Source: Imbricaverruca yamaguchii (lineage: Eukaryota; Arthropoda; Thecostraca; Neoverrucidae). Taken from it: a stretch of 64,000 nucleotides of DNA. The position numbers were made by a program, and so were the translations under genes. The notes under the pieces were generated by a model. It searched no databases, was not told where the DNA came from, and saw only the letters and a program-made list of their open reading frames with translations. Positions 43,751 through 53,892 of the stretch are shown piece by piece (position 1 is the stretch's first letter; every line of letters begins with the position of its first letter). The stretch lies in the NCBI GenBank assembly GCA_034440575.1, contig JAOTOL010001156.1:248001-312000 (forward strand). The letters are read 5' to 3'.

Positions 43751-46700
43751 GTATTTTTCAAATCAGGCATATTAGGCCCCGTAAGGCCTTCCAAACATTG
43801 CCGTGGCCGACGGTATTTCACGTCGTCCCGGCGGGGTATTGGGTAAAGTTTTCAACTAGCAATAACAGCACCTCGGATAGACCTCATTGGTTACTGTATC
43901 GCCACTGCGCAAAGCTGCCGACCGACATGGTCCGGATGAACTTGAAATATTCCCTGCTTCAAACGGATGCGAGTTTTCCATGTTTTCCGGCCGTACAGAA
44001 AAAGAACAATAAATGGGAATTATTGTTATAACTGTGATCCTATCCAGAGTCTACAACACTCGAAGAAAAATTGTGCAACACTTCATAGTAATTCTTCAAA
44101 ATCTGCTAGGATTCCTACTTTAGCTCAGTTACCTGACTTCCTCCTTGTAAGCGCCATCTGTTAAACAAATCACGAACTTCAGTTCACATCCCCAATTGGT
44201 TCGATTATGAGCAGATTTTCGCGTCACCCGTGACGGGGGATTACGTCATAAATGCTCCCTCTTCCCTCCACGAGCGAGACTGATCTTCATCCCTATTGAA
44301 GGCTTCACGACGCCAACGCTTGGCTCGCCCTGCACACCGACGTCCCCGACCCCTGTCCCTGATGCCACCTGGAGACTCACCTGGCTGCGCGCATGCTGTG
44401 CGCATCCAGGCGCAGGTTTTAACACGGTCTTATGCTGTGTATAGGTGGCGCTAGATGTAGGTTTTAACACGGTCTCACACTGTGCGTGGGTGGCGCTATG
44501 TGTACGTTTTAACAGGGTTTCATGCTGTGTGTAGGTAGGACTATATATAGGTCTCGGATTTTCCAACGACGCTATCACGCAAAATCCAGCTTTTTCCAAA
44601 CATACACCGGTGACCTGTACATGGTCATCGATAAAAATTTCCGAGCTCAAGACGTGGAGGGCGTTTCTATCACATGGGAGGAGATGAAAATTGAGATACA
44701 TTAACATCAACATCAAACATCAGCATAGAAAAGGGGCATTTAACACTCGTGCTTGAAAGTGAAGCTCAATACGTGAACTCATGGCACCGCCCCTGTCTGA
44801 TGGCATCCACACATTTTCACTGCATTATAACGCTCCGTCTCTCGTGTCATATCCTCACACCCCGTCTCGAGGAGGGTTGATAGACTCCCCTCTAATCTCC
44901 AAACTAAGCGTCGCACGAAAATGAAATAGGTGGCATCGGAAAGCGCTCGACGAGTAGGGCCAGACACCCCCCAAAAAGTGACGTCACTAGGGGCCCTAGA
45001 GTTTCACAACTTATATTCGGTTTATGGGTGCATTCTGTTTGTGGTTCGTTTTCAGGGAGATTTGAAGAAAAAAAGCATAAATTATTTGTAATCAGAAAAT
45101 GAAACTGAAATCGACCAGGGCCATACAATTTTTGGCCACCCAAAAATTTTTTATGTCAGGTTTTCAGGTTTTCAGGTTTTCTTTAATTTCGCTTCCTTAA
45201 TGGGTAGAGCGGACCGAAAAACGTTGTTCGAAGTCAACTTGCACTAATAAAAATGTTTATTTTAGCAAGGATCTTCGATTGGAACTATAATAGGCAAATA
45301 TGCAAAATTAATAAGTAATAAAAAAATGGGGAAAATGAAAAATTCCTCGCGTACGTTTTGTGGCATCCCTAAAGATAAGCAAACGCTGAGAGTTTCATTC
45401 AAATATCTTTATCAGTTAAAGCGTGACGACTGGTTGAACTTTCTTGGGGGTAACCTCACTTGACCTTAACTAACTCGCTGACCCTAGATGACAGGACTTC
45501 AAAATTTTGACACATGCCAAATTGATGTAGGGTAGGGTATGCCAAATTTCGGCGCCCTACCGCGCGCCTTTCATTCACCGTCCTCAGAAACCCTTAGGAG
45601 GGTCGTCAACGACCCCCTTGAGACGGCGCGGGTTATACGTGAGTTTAGATCATTTTGCACTATTTTAGAAGTTCCTAATGATATACTAGTTGTATTTGTT
45701 TTGAAGTAATCTTTACACCTGCTGCATGGTGCACAGTTGAACTAAATTTATGAATTAGGACTGGTATGGGTGTTGGAAAGGGACCATGACAAGTATTGTG
45801 AAGTAATTTTTGGGTAAAGGAGCGTTCACGTTCCACGAAATCATGTTTTTCAGACTTCTGTGCCATTATAAATTCGCGGAGGTGTTAGATGGCACCCAAT
45901 TCAAAACTTTCTAACATCTTTAACTTCCCACTCAAATCCCCGTTGAACCCCTGCACACACACTTCCCACAGCCACCATCCTTTTTTCAGTTTATTATATT
46001 GTTATACTTTTTTGTTTCTTATTACTAGTTTATTTATTTATTTTCTAAACCGGATATCAAGCTATCTAGCAAATAATGTAACTGATCAGTGTATGAGCTA
46101 CATCATAACTTAATGTAATAGACACTCACTTGTTCTGCACACACGAGAGGGAAAGTCGACAGAAAATAAAATGACAGAAATAAGCCTAACTCACTCCTGC
46201 AATTCCAAAAATATATTCAGAATAACTTGTCAAAATATGAAAGTTACCACCGACTACCGGAAACTGATGAGCACCAACAGTCCGCCTAGCTGAATTGATT
46301 AAAACACCTAATCTAATTTCGCTTACACGAAACAACACACTAGCCCTGTACTCACCGAAACTAAACTACACGAAACAATGCATTAAGTTTTCTTTTGGAG
46401 CCCCGACCCATACCAACTAAAACTACTCAATATGCAACTCGCTAACTTAGACGAACACAGTAAAGTATGCACCCTCATCGAACCTGTTTGAATGTGGCAC
46501 AGCTTTACTCTAGATAAATATGCAGTCAGCGGATTGATGGCGACTTGAGACCTTCAACATAGTTAAAAATCGTTCTAATAGGTGGAGGGAAACTTCACAC
46601 CTACCCTCATGCCAAATACGAAAATCAGGTGATGGCGGAACGATTTTTGGATCTGAGATAACGTTTTATCAGACATTCGCAATTCACAGAATTGAATCAT

Positions 46701-46919
46701 AGGAGGTCGATACAAACCATGTATGTCCGCAGTGTCTGGCCATACAAAGGCCCTTGGGTCCAAGTTGTGAGACAACTAAAATGGACGTAGGCCAGTCGTA
46801 TCAGCTACGGCAGTCAGCGCCCTTACTACGACATACACCACCTACAAACTCGGATGTACAATACCACCATAGACGCCCATGGCTATGGTTGGCGGTTATT
46901 GTGCAGCCCACACAACTGC
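43751..46919 (-). mobile_element. Large repeat (LR) copy B
   Basis: It starts at GTATTTTTCAAATCAGGCAT and aligns with copy A throughout, with its own shorter 45-bp minisatellite at about 44412-44545. About 700 bp at 44960-45650 seem to lack a counterpart in copy A and contain no recognised feature. Copies A and B are directly adjacent, head to tail. Confidence 0.8.
44246..44716 (-). CDS. Uncertain ORF, LR copy B counterpart
   Basis: 156 codons with LSSEIFIDDHVQ, LEKAGFCVIASLENPR, then the VLKPTSSATYTQHKT repeats and AQHARSQVSLQV. It corresponds to 41466-41837, but the frame continues past the stop used there. See that entry for the caveats. Confidence 0.25.
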   Translation of the reverse strand: MMLMLMYLNFHLLPCDRNALHVLSSEIFIDDHVQVTGVCLEKAGFCVIASLENPRPIYSPTYTQHETLLKRTHSATHAQCETVLKPTSSATYTQHKTVLKPAPGCAQHARSQVSLQVASGTGVGDVGVQGEPSVGVVKPSIGMKISLARGGKREHL

Positions 46920-48165
46920 GTATTTTCAAGACCAGACATATTAGGCCCCGTAAGGCCTTCCAAACATTGCCGTGGCCGACGGTATTTCACGTCGTCCCGG
47001 CGGGGTATTGGGTAAAGTTTTCAACTAGCAATAACAGCACCTCGGATAGACCTCATTGGTTACTGTATCGCCACTGCGCAAAGCTGACGACTGACATGGT
47101 CCGGATGAACTTGAAATATTCCCTGCTTCAAACGGATGCGAGTTTTCCATGTTTTTCCATCCATACAGCAAACATAAGGAACGGAAATTATTCTCCTGAC
47201 TGCAAGCCTATCCGCCGTTCAACATATTCCACGAATCGTGCAACATTTCACTGTGATTCTTGAACGTCCGCTAGAATTCGTAGGTTATTTCGGTTACCTG
47301 AGCTCCTTAGTGTAACCGCCATCTAGCGTACAAATATAGAACTTCAGGCCACATCCGCAAGCAGTTCAATTATGATCGGATTTTCGTGTCTTCCGTGGAG
47401 AGAATTACGTGAGAAACCTTATTCCCTCCACGAGCGAGATACTGACCTGCATCCCTACTACAGGCCTCACGAAGCAAACATTTGGCTAGCCTTGTACACC
47501 AATGTCCCCACCCATTGACTCCGATTTCACATTGAGACCCGCCTGGCTGCATGCTGTGCGGAGGTGGCGCCAGACGCAGGTTTTAACACGGTCTCATGCT
47601 TTGCGTAGGTAGCGCTATATGCAGGTTTTAACACGGTCTCATGCTGTGCGTAGGTAGCGCTATATGTAGGTTTTAACACGGTCTCATGCTGTGCGTAGAT
47701 AGCGCTAGATGAAGGTTTTTAGCACGGTCTCATGCTGTGTGTAGGTGGCGCTAGATGTAGGTTTTGACACGGTATCATGCTGTGCGTAGGTAGCGCTAGA
47801 TGAAGGTTTTTACACGGTCTCATGCTGTGTGTAGGTGGCGCTAGATGAAGGTTTTAACACGGTCTCATGCTGTGTGTAGGTGGCGCTAGATGAAGGTTTT
47901 AACATGATCTCATTCTGTGTGCAGGTAGCGCTATATGTAGGTTTTAACACGGTATCATGCTGTGCGTAGGTGGCGCCATATGTAGGCTTCAACACTCTCT
48001 GATTTTACGACGCATTCACGTAAAACCTAATTTTTTCCAAGTGTACACTGTTGGTTTGTACATGGTCATGCATAAAAGTGTCGCAGCTCAAACCAGAGAG
48101 CGCTACTATATATCTCGGAAGACCTTATAATTGAGATACTCCAACAATTTGACATATTCAGGTTG
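46920..48165 (-). mobile_element. Large repeat (LR) copy C, truncated
   Basis: It begins GTATTTTCAAGACCAGACAT and follows the LR order through the longest minisatellite (about 47565-47985, about ten 45-bp units) and then TACATGGTCATGCATAAAAG. Similarity stops near 48165. Confidence 0.8.
47565..47985. repeat. 45-bp minisatellite in LR copy C
   Basis: About ten units of AGGTTTTAACACGGTCTCAT then GCTGTGTGTAGGTGGCGCTA. The same minisatellite occurs with different copy numbers in LR copies A (41505-41710), B (44412-44545) and D (49628-49830), so its length has changed independently in each. Confidence 0.93.
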
Positions 48166-48620
48166 CTTTGGATGCAATAAGATTGTTGTGGTTAGCAATC
48201 CATCATGTTCCGTTCGTAACATCGCAATAACGTAAATCAATAACCAGTTATATTTTTCACTTCAAAATCACAAATAAACAATTGAAGTGCACTTACTTTC
48301 CTGCAAAAAATAACCCAAACATGCAATACATTTCAGCAGTAATAACGTCAGTCATTCTTTCGACGAAAAACTTCGGGCTGTGACAGAAGTCCATAGAAAG
48401 ATCTTAGGTGGTACATCTGGCTTGAGCTTACTCTGACGTAATTTTAAATGAACACACGAATAAGTAGTTGCAATACTACCAATCATGTCAACACCAAGCA
48501 GCACCAGGGATCAACATATTTTGTTGTCGTCCATATGATGGCGTACGTAAAATGTCCCCTCCACTTGCCAAGACTCATTTTCGTCCGTGTTGAAGGTCTC
48601 ACATCGCCATCACTTCTCTC
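48166..48620. other. Junction between opposed LR copies
   Basis: Sequence between LR copies C and D without recognised landmarks. The part from about 48490 may already belong to copy D (CCACTTGCCAAGACTCATTT resembles the subterminal region). Confidence 0.5.
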
Positions 48621-50470
48621 GCCTTGCATATTTATCTAGAGAAAAAGCTGTGCCACATTCAAACAGGTTCTATAAGGGTGCATACTTTACTGTGCACTTC
48701 GAAGTTAAGGAGTTGCATCTTGTAGCTGGTAAGGGTCAGATTTTTCGAATTGCAGGAGTGAATTAGGCTTAGTTTCAGCAATTAATCTGGTGGATTCGCC
48801 TATCGTGTGTGCAGAACAAGTGAGTGTTCATTAGATTACGCTATGTAGCTTATACACTGATCAGTTACGATATTTGTTAGATAGCGTGACATCCTCACCA
48901 GAAACCAGCGAGACTAGTTAGTAATAAGAAGCAAAAAAAAGCACCCAACAAAAAAGGATAAATATAGAAATTAAATAAGATAAAATAAACTACCTAAAAA
49001 TGCAGGTGGCTGTGGGAAGTGTGAGTGTAGGGGGGTCATGGGAGATTTTGAGTGGGATGGTAAAGATGTTAGAAGGTTATGATGGATTAGATGCTACCTA
49101 ACATCTCCGCGAAATTAAAATGGCCTCGAAACAAGAAAACACGATTTCGAGGAACGCGAACGCTCCCTTACCCAAAAATAACGCCAGCATATCAGTCATT
49201 GTCCTTTTCGAACACCGATACCCGTCATTCTAATTGATCAACCCAATTCAACTATGCACCATCCAGCAGACGTGAAGATTCTTTCTAAACAAATATAACT
49301 AGTATATCATCACTAGCTTCTGAAATATCGCAAACTGGCCTTACCCCTAGTATAGTGTAGTGAGAATTTGTGTGTGCTATCAGACAGGGGCAGCGCCATG
49401 GGTCCAGGCATGAGCTACACTTTCAAACGAGATATAAATGTCCCATTTCTATGTTGATGTTTGATGTTGATGTTGATGCATCTCAATTCTCAGATCTCCC
49501 CAAAGTAATAGAAACGCTCTCTATGATTTGAACTCGGAAACTTTTCTGGATAATCATGCACAGGCCAACAGTGTATATTCGGAAAAAGCTGGATCTTACG
49601 TGAATGAGTCGCTGGAAAAACCGAGCCGTGCTCAAACCTACACATAGCGCCACCTACACACAGCATGAAACCATGTTAAAACCTACATATACCGCCACCT
49701 ACTCACAGCATGAAACCATGTTAAAACCTACATATAGCGCCACCCAAGCACATGATACCGTGTTAAAGCATGCATCTAGCGCCACCTATACACAGCATGA
49801 GACCGTGTCAAAACCTGCACCTGGACGCGCATAGCATGCGCACAGCCAGGTGAGTCTCGAGGTGGGATTAGGGACAGGGGTCGGGGACATCGGTGTGCAA
49901 GCCGAGCCAAGTGTTGGCGTCGTGAAGCCTTTAATAGGGATGAAGATCAGTTTCGCTGGGAAGAGCGAGGATTTCTCACGTAATCCCCCGTCACGGAAGA
50001 CGCGAAGATTCGTGTTCATAAACGAACCGCTTGGGGGTGTGAACTGAAGTACTGAATTTGTGTGCTAGATGGCGCTTACAAGGAGGAAATCAAGTAACCG
50101 AATTAAACTAGAAATTCCAGCAGATATTTGATAATTGCCGTGAAATATTGCAAACATTGTTGAGTATTGTAGACTACGTATAGGCCCACCGTCAGAACAA
50201 CAATTGACATTCACTGTTTTGTATGTACGGCTGGAAAACATGGAAAACTCGCATCCGTTTGAAGGAGGGAATAGTTTAAGTCCATCCGGACCACGTCAGG
50301 CGTCAGCTTTGCGCAGTGGCGATACAGTAACCAATGAGGTCTATCCGAGGTGCTGTTATTGCTAGTTGAAAACTTTACCCAATACCCCGCCGGGACGACG
50401 TGAAATACCGTCGGCCACGGCAATGTTTGAAAGGCCTTACGGGGCCTAATATACCTGATTGTGAAAATAC
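48621..50470 (+). mobile_element. Large repeat (LR) copy D, inverted
   Basis: The reverse complement of the LR unit. CTGTGCCACATTCAAACAGG is followed by CAGAACAAGTGAGTGT, then the 45-bp minisatellite (49628-49830), ending AGGCCTTACGGGGCCTAATA, TACCTGA and GTGAAAATAC. Its orientation is opposite to copies A-C. Confidence 0.8.
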
Positions 50471-50529
50471 ATGGTTGTGTGGGAGTAGTGTTAAACTAAT
50501 GATTTCTCGTTAGGTAGGAAATATCGTAA

Positions 50530-50812
50530 CAGGCACAGCAGTATGTCGAAATTTGCCATGGAATTAGCGCAATTTCGAATGCTTTTAACATACAATTGTG
50601 AGCCCACGGTGTACTTATGATTGCACCTTCATGAGTTGTTTTGATATTCATAACTTAGCACGCTATATTCCGGGTATCGAGGAAAAACATAAAAATGCTA
50701 TCCAATGTCACTGTATGCCATATGGTATTATCAGTGGAATTGTGTTTCGTGAAAATCCATTTGCGTGAAATTGTGTTTCGAAATGTTCGTGTATCATCCC
50801 GTATCGAGTTCC
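50530..50812 (+). repeat. Dispersed repeat family R1, copy 2
   Basis: TATGTCGAAATTTGCCATGG to CATCCCGTATCGAG aligns with 10485-10755. It is truncated on the right by a SINE2. Confidence 0.75.
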
Positions 50813-50958
50813 TGGTACCAAGGGTCCCGGGTTCGACACCAGCGCCGCTCGGGACATTTCCCAATCCCGCGGCCCACCGGTGAAACAGTGTGGGCGGAGC
50901 CATTAGCCGTGAATGAGCATAAAGTGCGTCGTGAACCACCCAATAAACAAACAAGTAG
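50813..50958 (+). mobile_element. SINE2 copy, 5'-truncated
   Basis: It starts within the head (CTGGTACCAAGGGTCCCGGG) and runs to the CAATAAACAAACAAG tail. The A box is missing. Confidence 0.9.
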
Positions 50959-51164
50959 GTGCAAACTGAGAGCTAGAAGGAAGACAGCATCGCGCTGTGA
51001 CGTTGACCTGGTGCTGACACCACGCTTGTTCTGCTCAGGACAAATGACAGGACATCCAGTGAGGCACGTAATACCCAAACACGATTACCTGAACGTGAAC
51101 GACAGTCACAGCTCGAGCGGTCACTGTTCGCGGCCACGTCGAGGGTCACGGCCACCCTGGTAAC

Positions 51165-51232
51165 TCAGTTGGCTGCAGTGACGGCCTGTATTGATCTCCC
51201 GTACCCCAGCCAGACCGGGCTCGAGTCCGGTG
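51165..51232 (+). mobile_element. tRNA-like SINE3-type fragment
   Basis: GGTAACTCAGTTGGC and GGGCTCGAGTCCGG have A- and B-box spacing, directly joined to a SINE1 on the right. Probably a retroposon head, not a tRNA gene. Confidence 0.55.
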
Positions 51233-51382
51233 GTTATTGGTTTTACGACATGTCGACCGTTGAGCCAGGTAGCGTCGCCAATCTCTCACGCCGATTGGTC
51301 GCGGACGAAGAGACAGGTGAGACTCGAACTCACAACATTTCGATTGTGAGACGAGCAACTTACCACTAGGCTACTCGTCCCC
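51233..51382 (-). mobile_element. SINE1 copy
   Basis: Tail, body and head are present, with a 9-base deletion in AGAGTAGCGACAGG (reads GAAGAGACAGG). It is followed by three to four GTGTCGTCATCATC repeats at 51385-51455. Confidence 0.9.
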
Positions 51383-51654
51383 AGATATCATTGCGTGTCG
51401 TCATCATCATTGCGTGTCGTCATCATCAATGCGTGTCGTCATCATCATTGCGTGTCAAGATAAACCGTAGTGTCAAGGTGACATGGCCGGACTGGAGTCG
51501 CCAGATCGCGTGGCCGGACCACGGTCCAACCAACAAGTTCTGCTTGCCATAGGACCCTGTTTCATAAATCCATCCCAGCACACGCTCGGACTTCATTCCG
51601 AAGGTGAAGCAAACATTTGCCGGAGTGAAATTGCAGCGTGATGTCAGCGGTTAC

Positions 51655-51768
51655 CTTGAGCGAGATCTTGAGCGGCATCCGTCGACACGTGGCCGCCATT
51701 TTGTCCACCTCCAGCAGGCTGATGACGTCTCCAGCCTTCGGCTGACTCTTCAGACTGAGGCCTCCACC
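51655..51768 (-). CDS. URB1: URB1 homologue, exon with SLLEVDKM motif
   Basis: 114 nt (38 codons, phase 0 in and out) encoding GGGLSLKSQPKAGDVISLLE and VDKMAATCRRMPLKISLK. URB1 has 'SL-QPS-GE-L-LLD-D-M-T-FP' at this place. The acceptor CGCCGCCAG is chosen because it keeps phase with the upstream exon. A nearer AG (CTCAG) would break it. The donor is CTCAAG before GTAACC. The next exon is nearly 12 kb away. Confidence 0.92.
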
Positions 51769-52010
51769 CTGGCGGCGAGGGCGAAAGCTAATGGAGGTAC
51801 GGTGAATCCCCAGTGGAGCATGGATCACAGGCGTTTTTGTCTTTAAACCTGGAACTGACCCTTTAAACCGGGCTCCATTGATGACTCCATCTCTGGAATT
51901 GCCACGCAAGTCGCTCAGCTAAATTTTGTTCGGATTCGGCTGGCCACGAAGATTTTGATAGCCGAATCTTGAGGGGAACATAAATGTTCGCCTCCCGCGG
52001 CGTGGCTTAC

Positions 52011-52106
52011 CTGGGTTGGGTTGTAAAAGTTGAGAGCAGCGGAGCCCCACACCATGGGCTGGTAGGCGTGCAGCGATACGCCCGCCATCTCGTAGCGGCT
52101 GATCAA
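52011..52106 (-). CDS. URB1: URB1 homologue, 96-nt exon
   Basis: 32 codons: LISRYEMAGVSLHAYQPMVW and GSAALNFYNPTQ. It joins in phase to the upstream exon's DQLILQ to give the URB1 signature 'ATLS-DQ-IL-L-YE---SL--Y-P-WG-AA---Y'. The acceptor is GAAATTTCCAG and the donor CCCAACCCAG before GTAAGC, both strong. Confidence 0.95.
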
Positions 52107-52309
52107 CTGGAAATTTCGGCAACCACCGTCAGGGCAGACGCAAACTCGACGCACAGTCATCATCGTGAGTGCATATGTATGTACGGCGAGGCATAACAAT
52201 GGGAATAACATCTGCATGCAGACCAAAGAAATGGCTACAATAACGTCACGCCAGGGTTAAAGTGGATCCGTCAAAGAGAGCACATCAGCACTGATCAGCC
52301 CACCTGAAG

Positions 52310-52483
52310 GGGGCGGGGATGGCCGAGTGGTCAAGGTGTTTGGCTCTGGGTACCAAAGGCCCCGGGTTCGACACGCGCACCGATCGGAAAATTTCCCAAT
52401 CCCGCGGCCCACCGGCGAAACAGTGTGGGCGGCGCCGTTAGCCGTGAATGTGCCTAAAGTGCGTCGTGGACCACCCAATAAAA
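52310..52483 (+). mobile_element. SINE2 inserted beside a URB1 splice donor
   Basis: A full SINE2 with exact AGCCCACCTGAAG at 52297-52309 and 52484-52496. The duplicated 13 bp is, on the gene strand, CTTCAG before GTGGGCT. It therefore contains the exon end and donor, and the insertion copied the splice site. Confidence 0.97.
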
Positions 52484-52490
52484 AGCCCAC

Positions 52491-53234
52491 CTGAAGAATC
52501 AGCTGATCGGTGTGGCTCAGAGTGGCGCCGTACGCCGCCAGAAACAGCGCCACGTGCGACGACTTGCACACGTGCTGACACCTGGTGACAGTAGCCAGCA
52601 ACATCTCGAGGACGGCGTGCCGCAGCGGCAGCTCGTCCTCGGCCGGGTCGAGCATGCGCTCCAGGAACAGCGAGTGGCTGAGCACCATCTCGTAGAGCAG
52701 CTCGGCGCTGACGGCGTCGTCGCCGTCGGCCGCGGTGGCGCCGCGACAGGGGAACAGGCCGGCGCGCGCCAGCCGCGTCAGGGCGGGCACCACGACCGCG
52801 CCCAGCGGCGGCTCGCGCAGACCCCGCCTCAGCGCCTGCTTCACGAACTCGGCCCAGCCCTCCACCGGGTCACTGCCCAGGTCACCGCCGCCGTCACTGC
52901 CGAGGTCACCGCCGAGGTTGCCGCTCAGCTGGCCGCACAGCGCGCTCAGCTCGTCCAGCGGCAGCGGCACCTGTCTCATCCGCGACGTTGCCATGGCGAC
53001 CAGTGACGTCAGCCGGGCTCGCGGCGAGTCGGCGGCCGGCGTCGGTCCGGCCTCGGGCTGGGGCTCGGGATCGGGCTTCAGCGCGGGTACGCCCGCTGGC
53101 GGCGGCGCGGCGGCGGGCGTCTCCGGGGCTGGGTCAGAGTCGGCCGGGGGCGGGGCGTCCCCGCGAATGGCCGCCAGGATGCCGGGCACGTCGCAGAGTC
53201 GCAGCGTGTCGCGACTGGGTCCGCTCGTCTTCGA
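52491..53234 (-). CDS. URB1: URB1 homologue, 744-nt exon
   Basis: 248 codons, phase 0 in and out. It starts SKTSGPSRDTLRLCDVPGIL, then a Pro/Ala-rich low-complexity stretch (about residues 25-75). A Leu-rich helical part follows, with LLYEMVLSHSLFLERML, LEMLLATVTRCQHVC and AAYGATLSHTDQLILQ. The 'HV-L-AYGATLS--DQ-IL' motif is the clearest URB1 signature in the window. The acceptor is CTGCCGTTGCAG and the donor TTCTTCAG before GTGGGC. High G+C in this exon matches the other coding segments. The Gly/Asp/Ser run near residues 115-130 (GGDLGSDGGGDLGSD) is a small internal repeat. Confidence 0.95.
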
Positions 53235-53276
53235 CTGCAACGGCAGGCACAAAAGAGTCAGACGTACCGCGGCGGT

Positions 53277-53445
53277 GGTTATTGGTTTCACAACGTGTCG
53301 ACTGGTTGGTCATTTGTTTTACGACACATCGACCGTTGAGTGATGCAGCGTCGCCAATCTCTCACGTCGATTGGTCCCGGGCGAAGATTGGCGACAGGTG
53401 AGACTCGAACCCGCAACCATTCGCTTGTGAGACGAGCAACTACGC
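53277..53445 (-). mobile_element. SINE1 copy near an acceptor
   Basis: A SINE1 with a duplicated tail region (TTTCACAACGTGTCGAC and TTTTACGACACATCGACC). It lies about 43 bp upstream of the acceptor at 53234 on the gene strand. Confidence 0.88.
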
Positions 53446-53509
53446 CGTGTCGACTGCTGACGCCACGTCGACCGCTTGAAGTGACGGTGCGCCATAAAAC
53501 ATAAATAAC

Positions 53510-53652
53510 CAAACAACCAACCGACTGCTTCGCGCCATGTTGCGTCACAAAGTTCCCATGCTGATCGGTCGTGGCCGATGGGTAGCGACATGTTCGAACG
53601 CACCACCCTTAGATTGGCAGATGGAGAACCTACCCCCAGACTACTCGCCCAT
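53510..53652 (-). mobile_element. Degenerate SINE1 copy
   Basis: GCTGATCGGTCGTGGCCGAT, GGTAGCGACATGTTCGAACG and CTACTCGCCC match SINE1 with many changes. Confidence 0.75.
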
Positions 53653-53892
53653 CAGAAATGTCCCTGAACAGATACGTACTCAGGCATGATAGACCCATCC
53701 TGGCGATAACAAATATGCACTCAGACATGAAGGGTGGCACATGGCGCAGATATATCCATACCTAAGAAGAGCAGATCGGCACCAAGACACCAAGGTTGAA
53801 GATATATCACGAAGCCCGGCGGATCTAATCCCTTATTTTCAACAAACGTGTTTTTAAATTGAACGTGAAAAATGACAAATCAGCATTAGCGG

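Noticed and set aside
49604..49834. LR copy D frame as an intact gene
   Set aside because: A frameshift separates the repeat frame from the upstream part that matches copies A and B.
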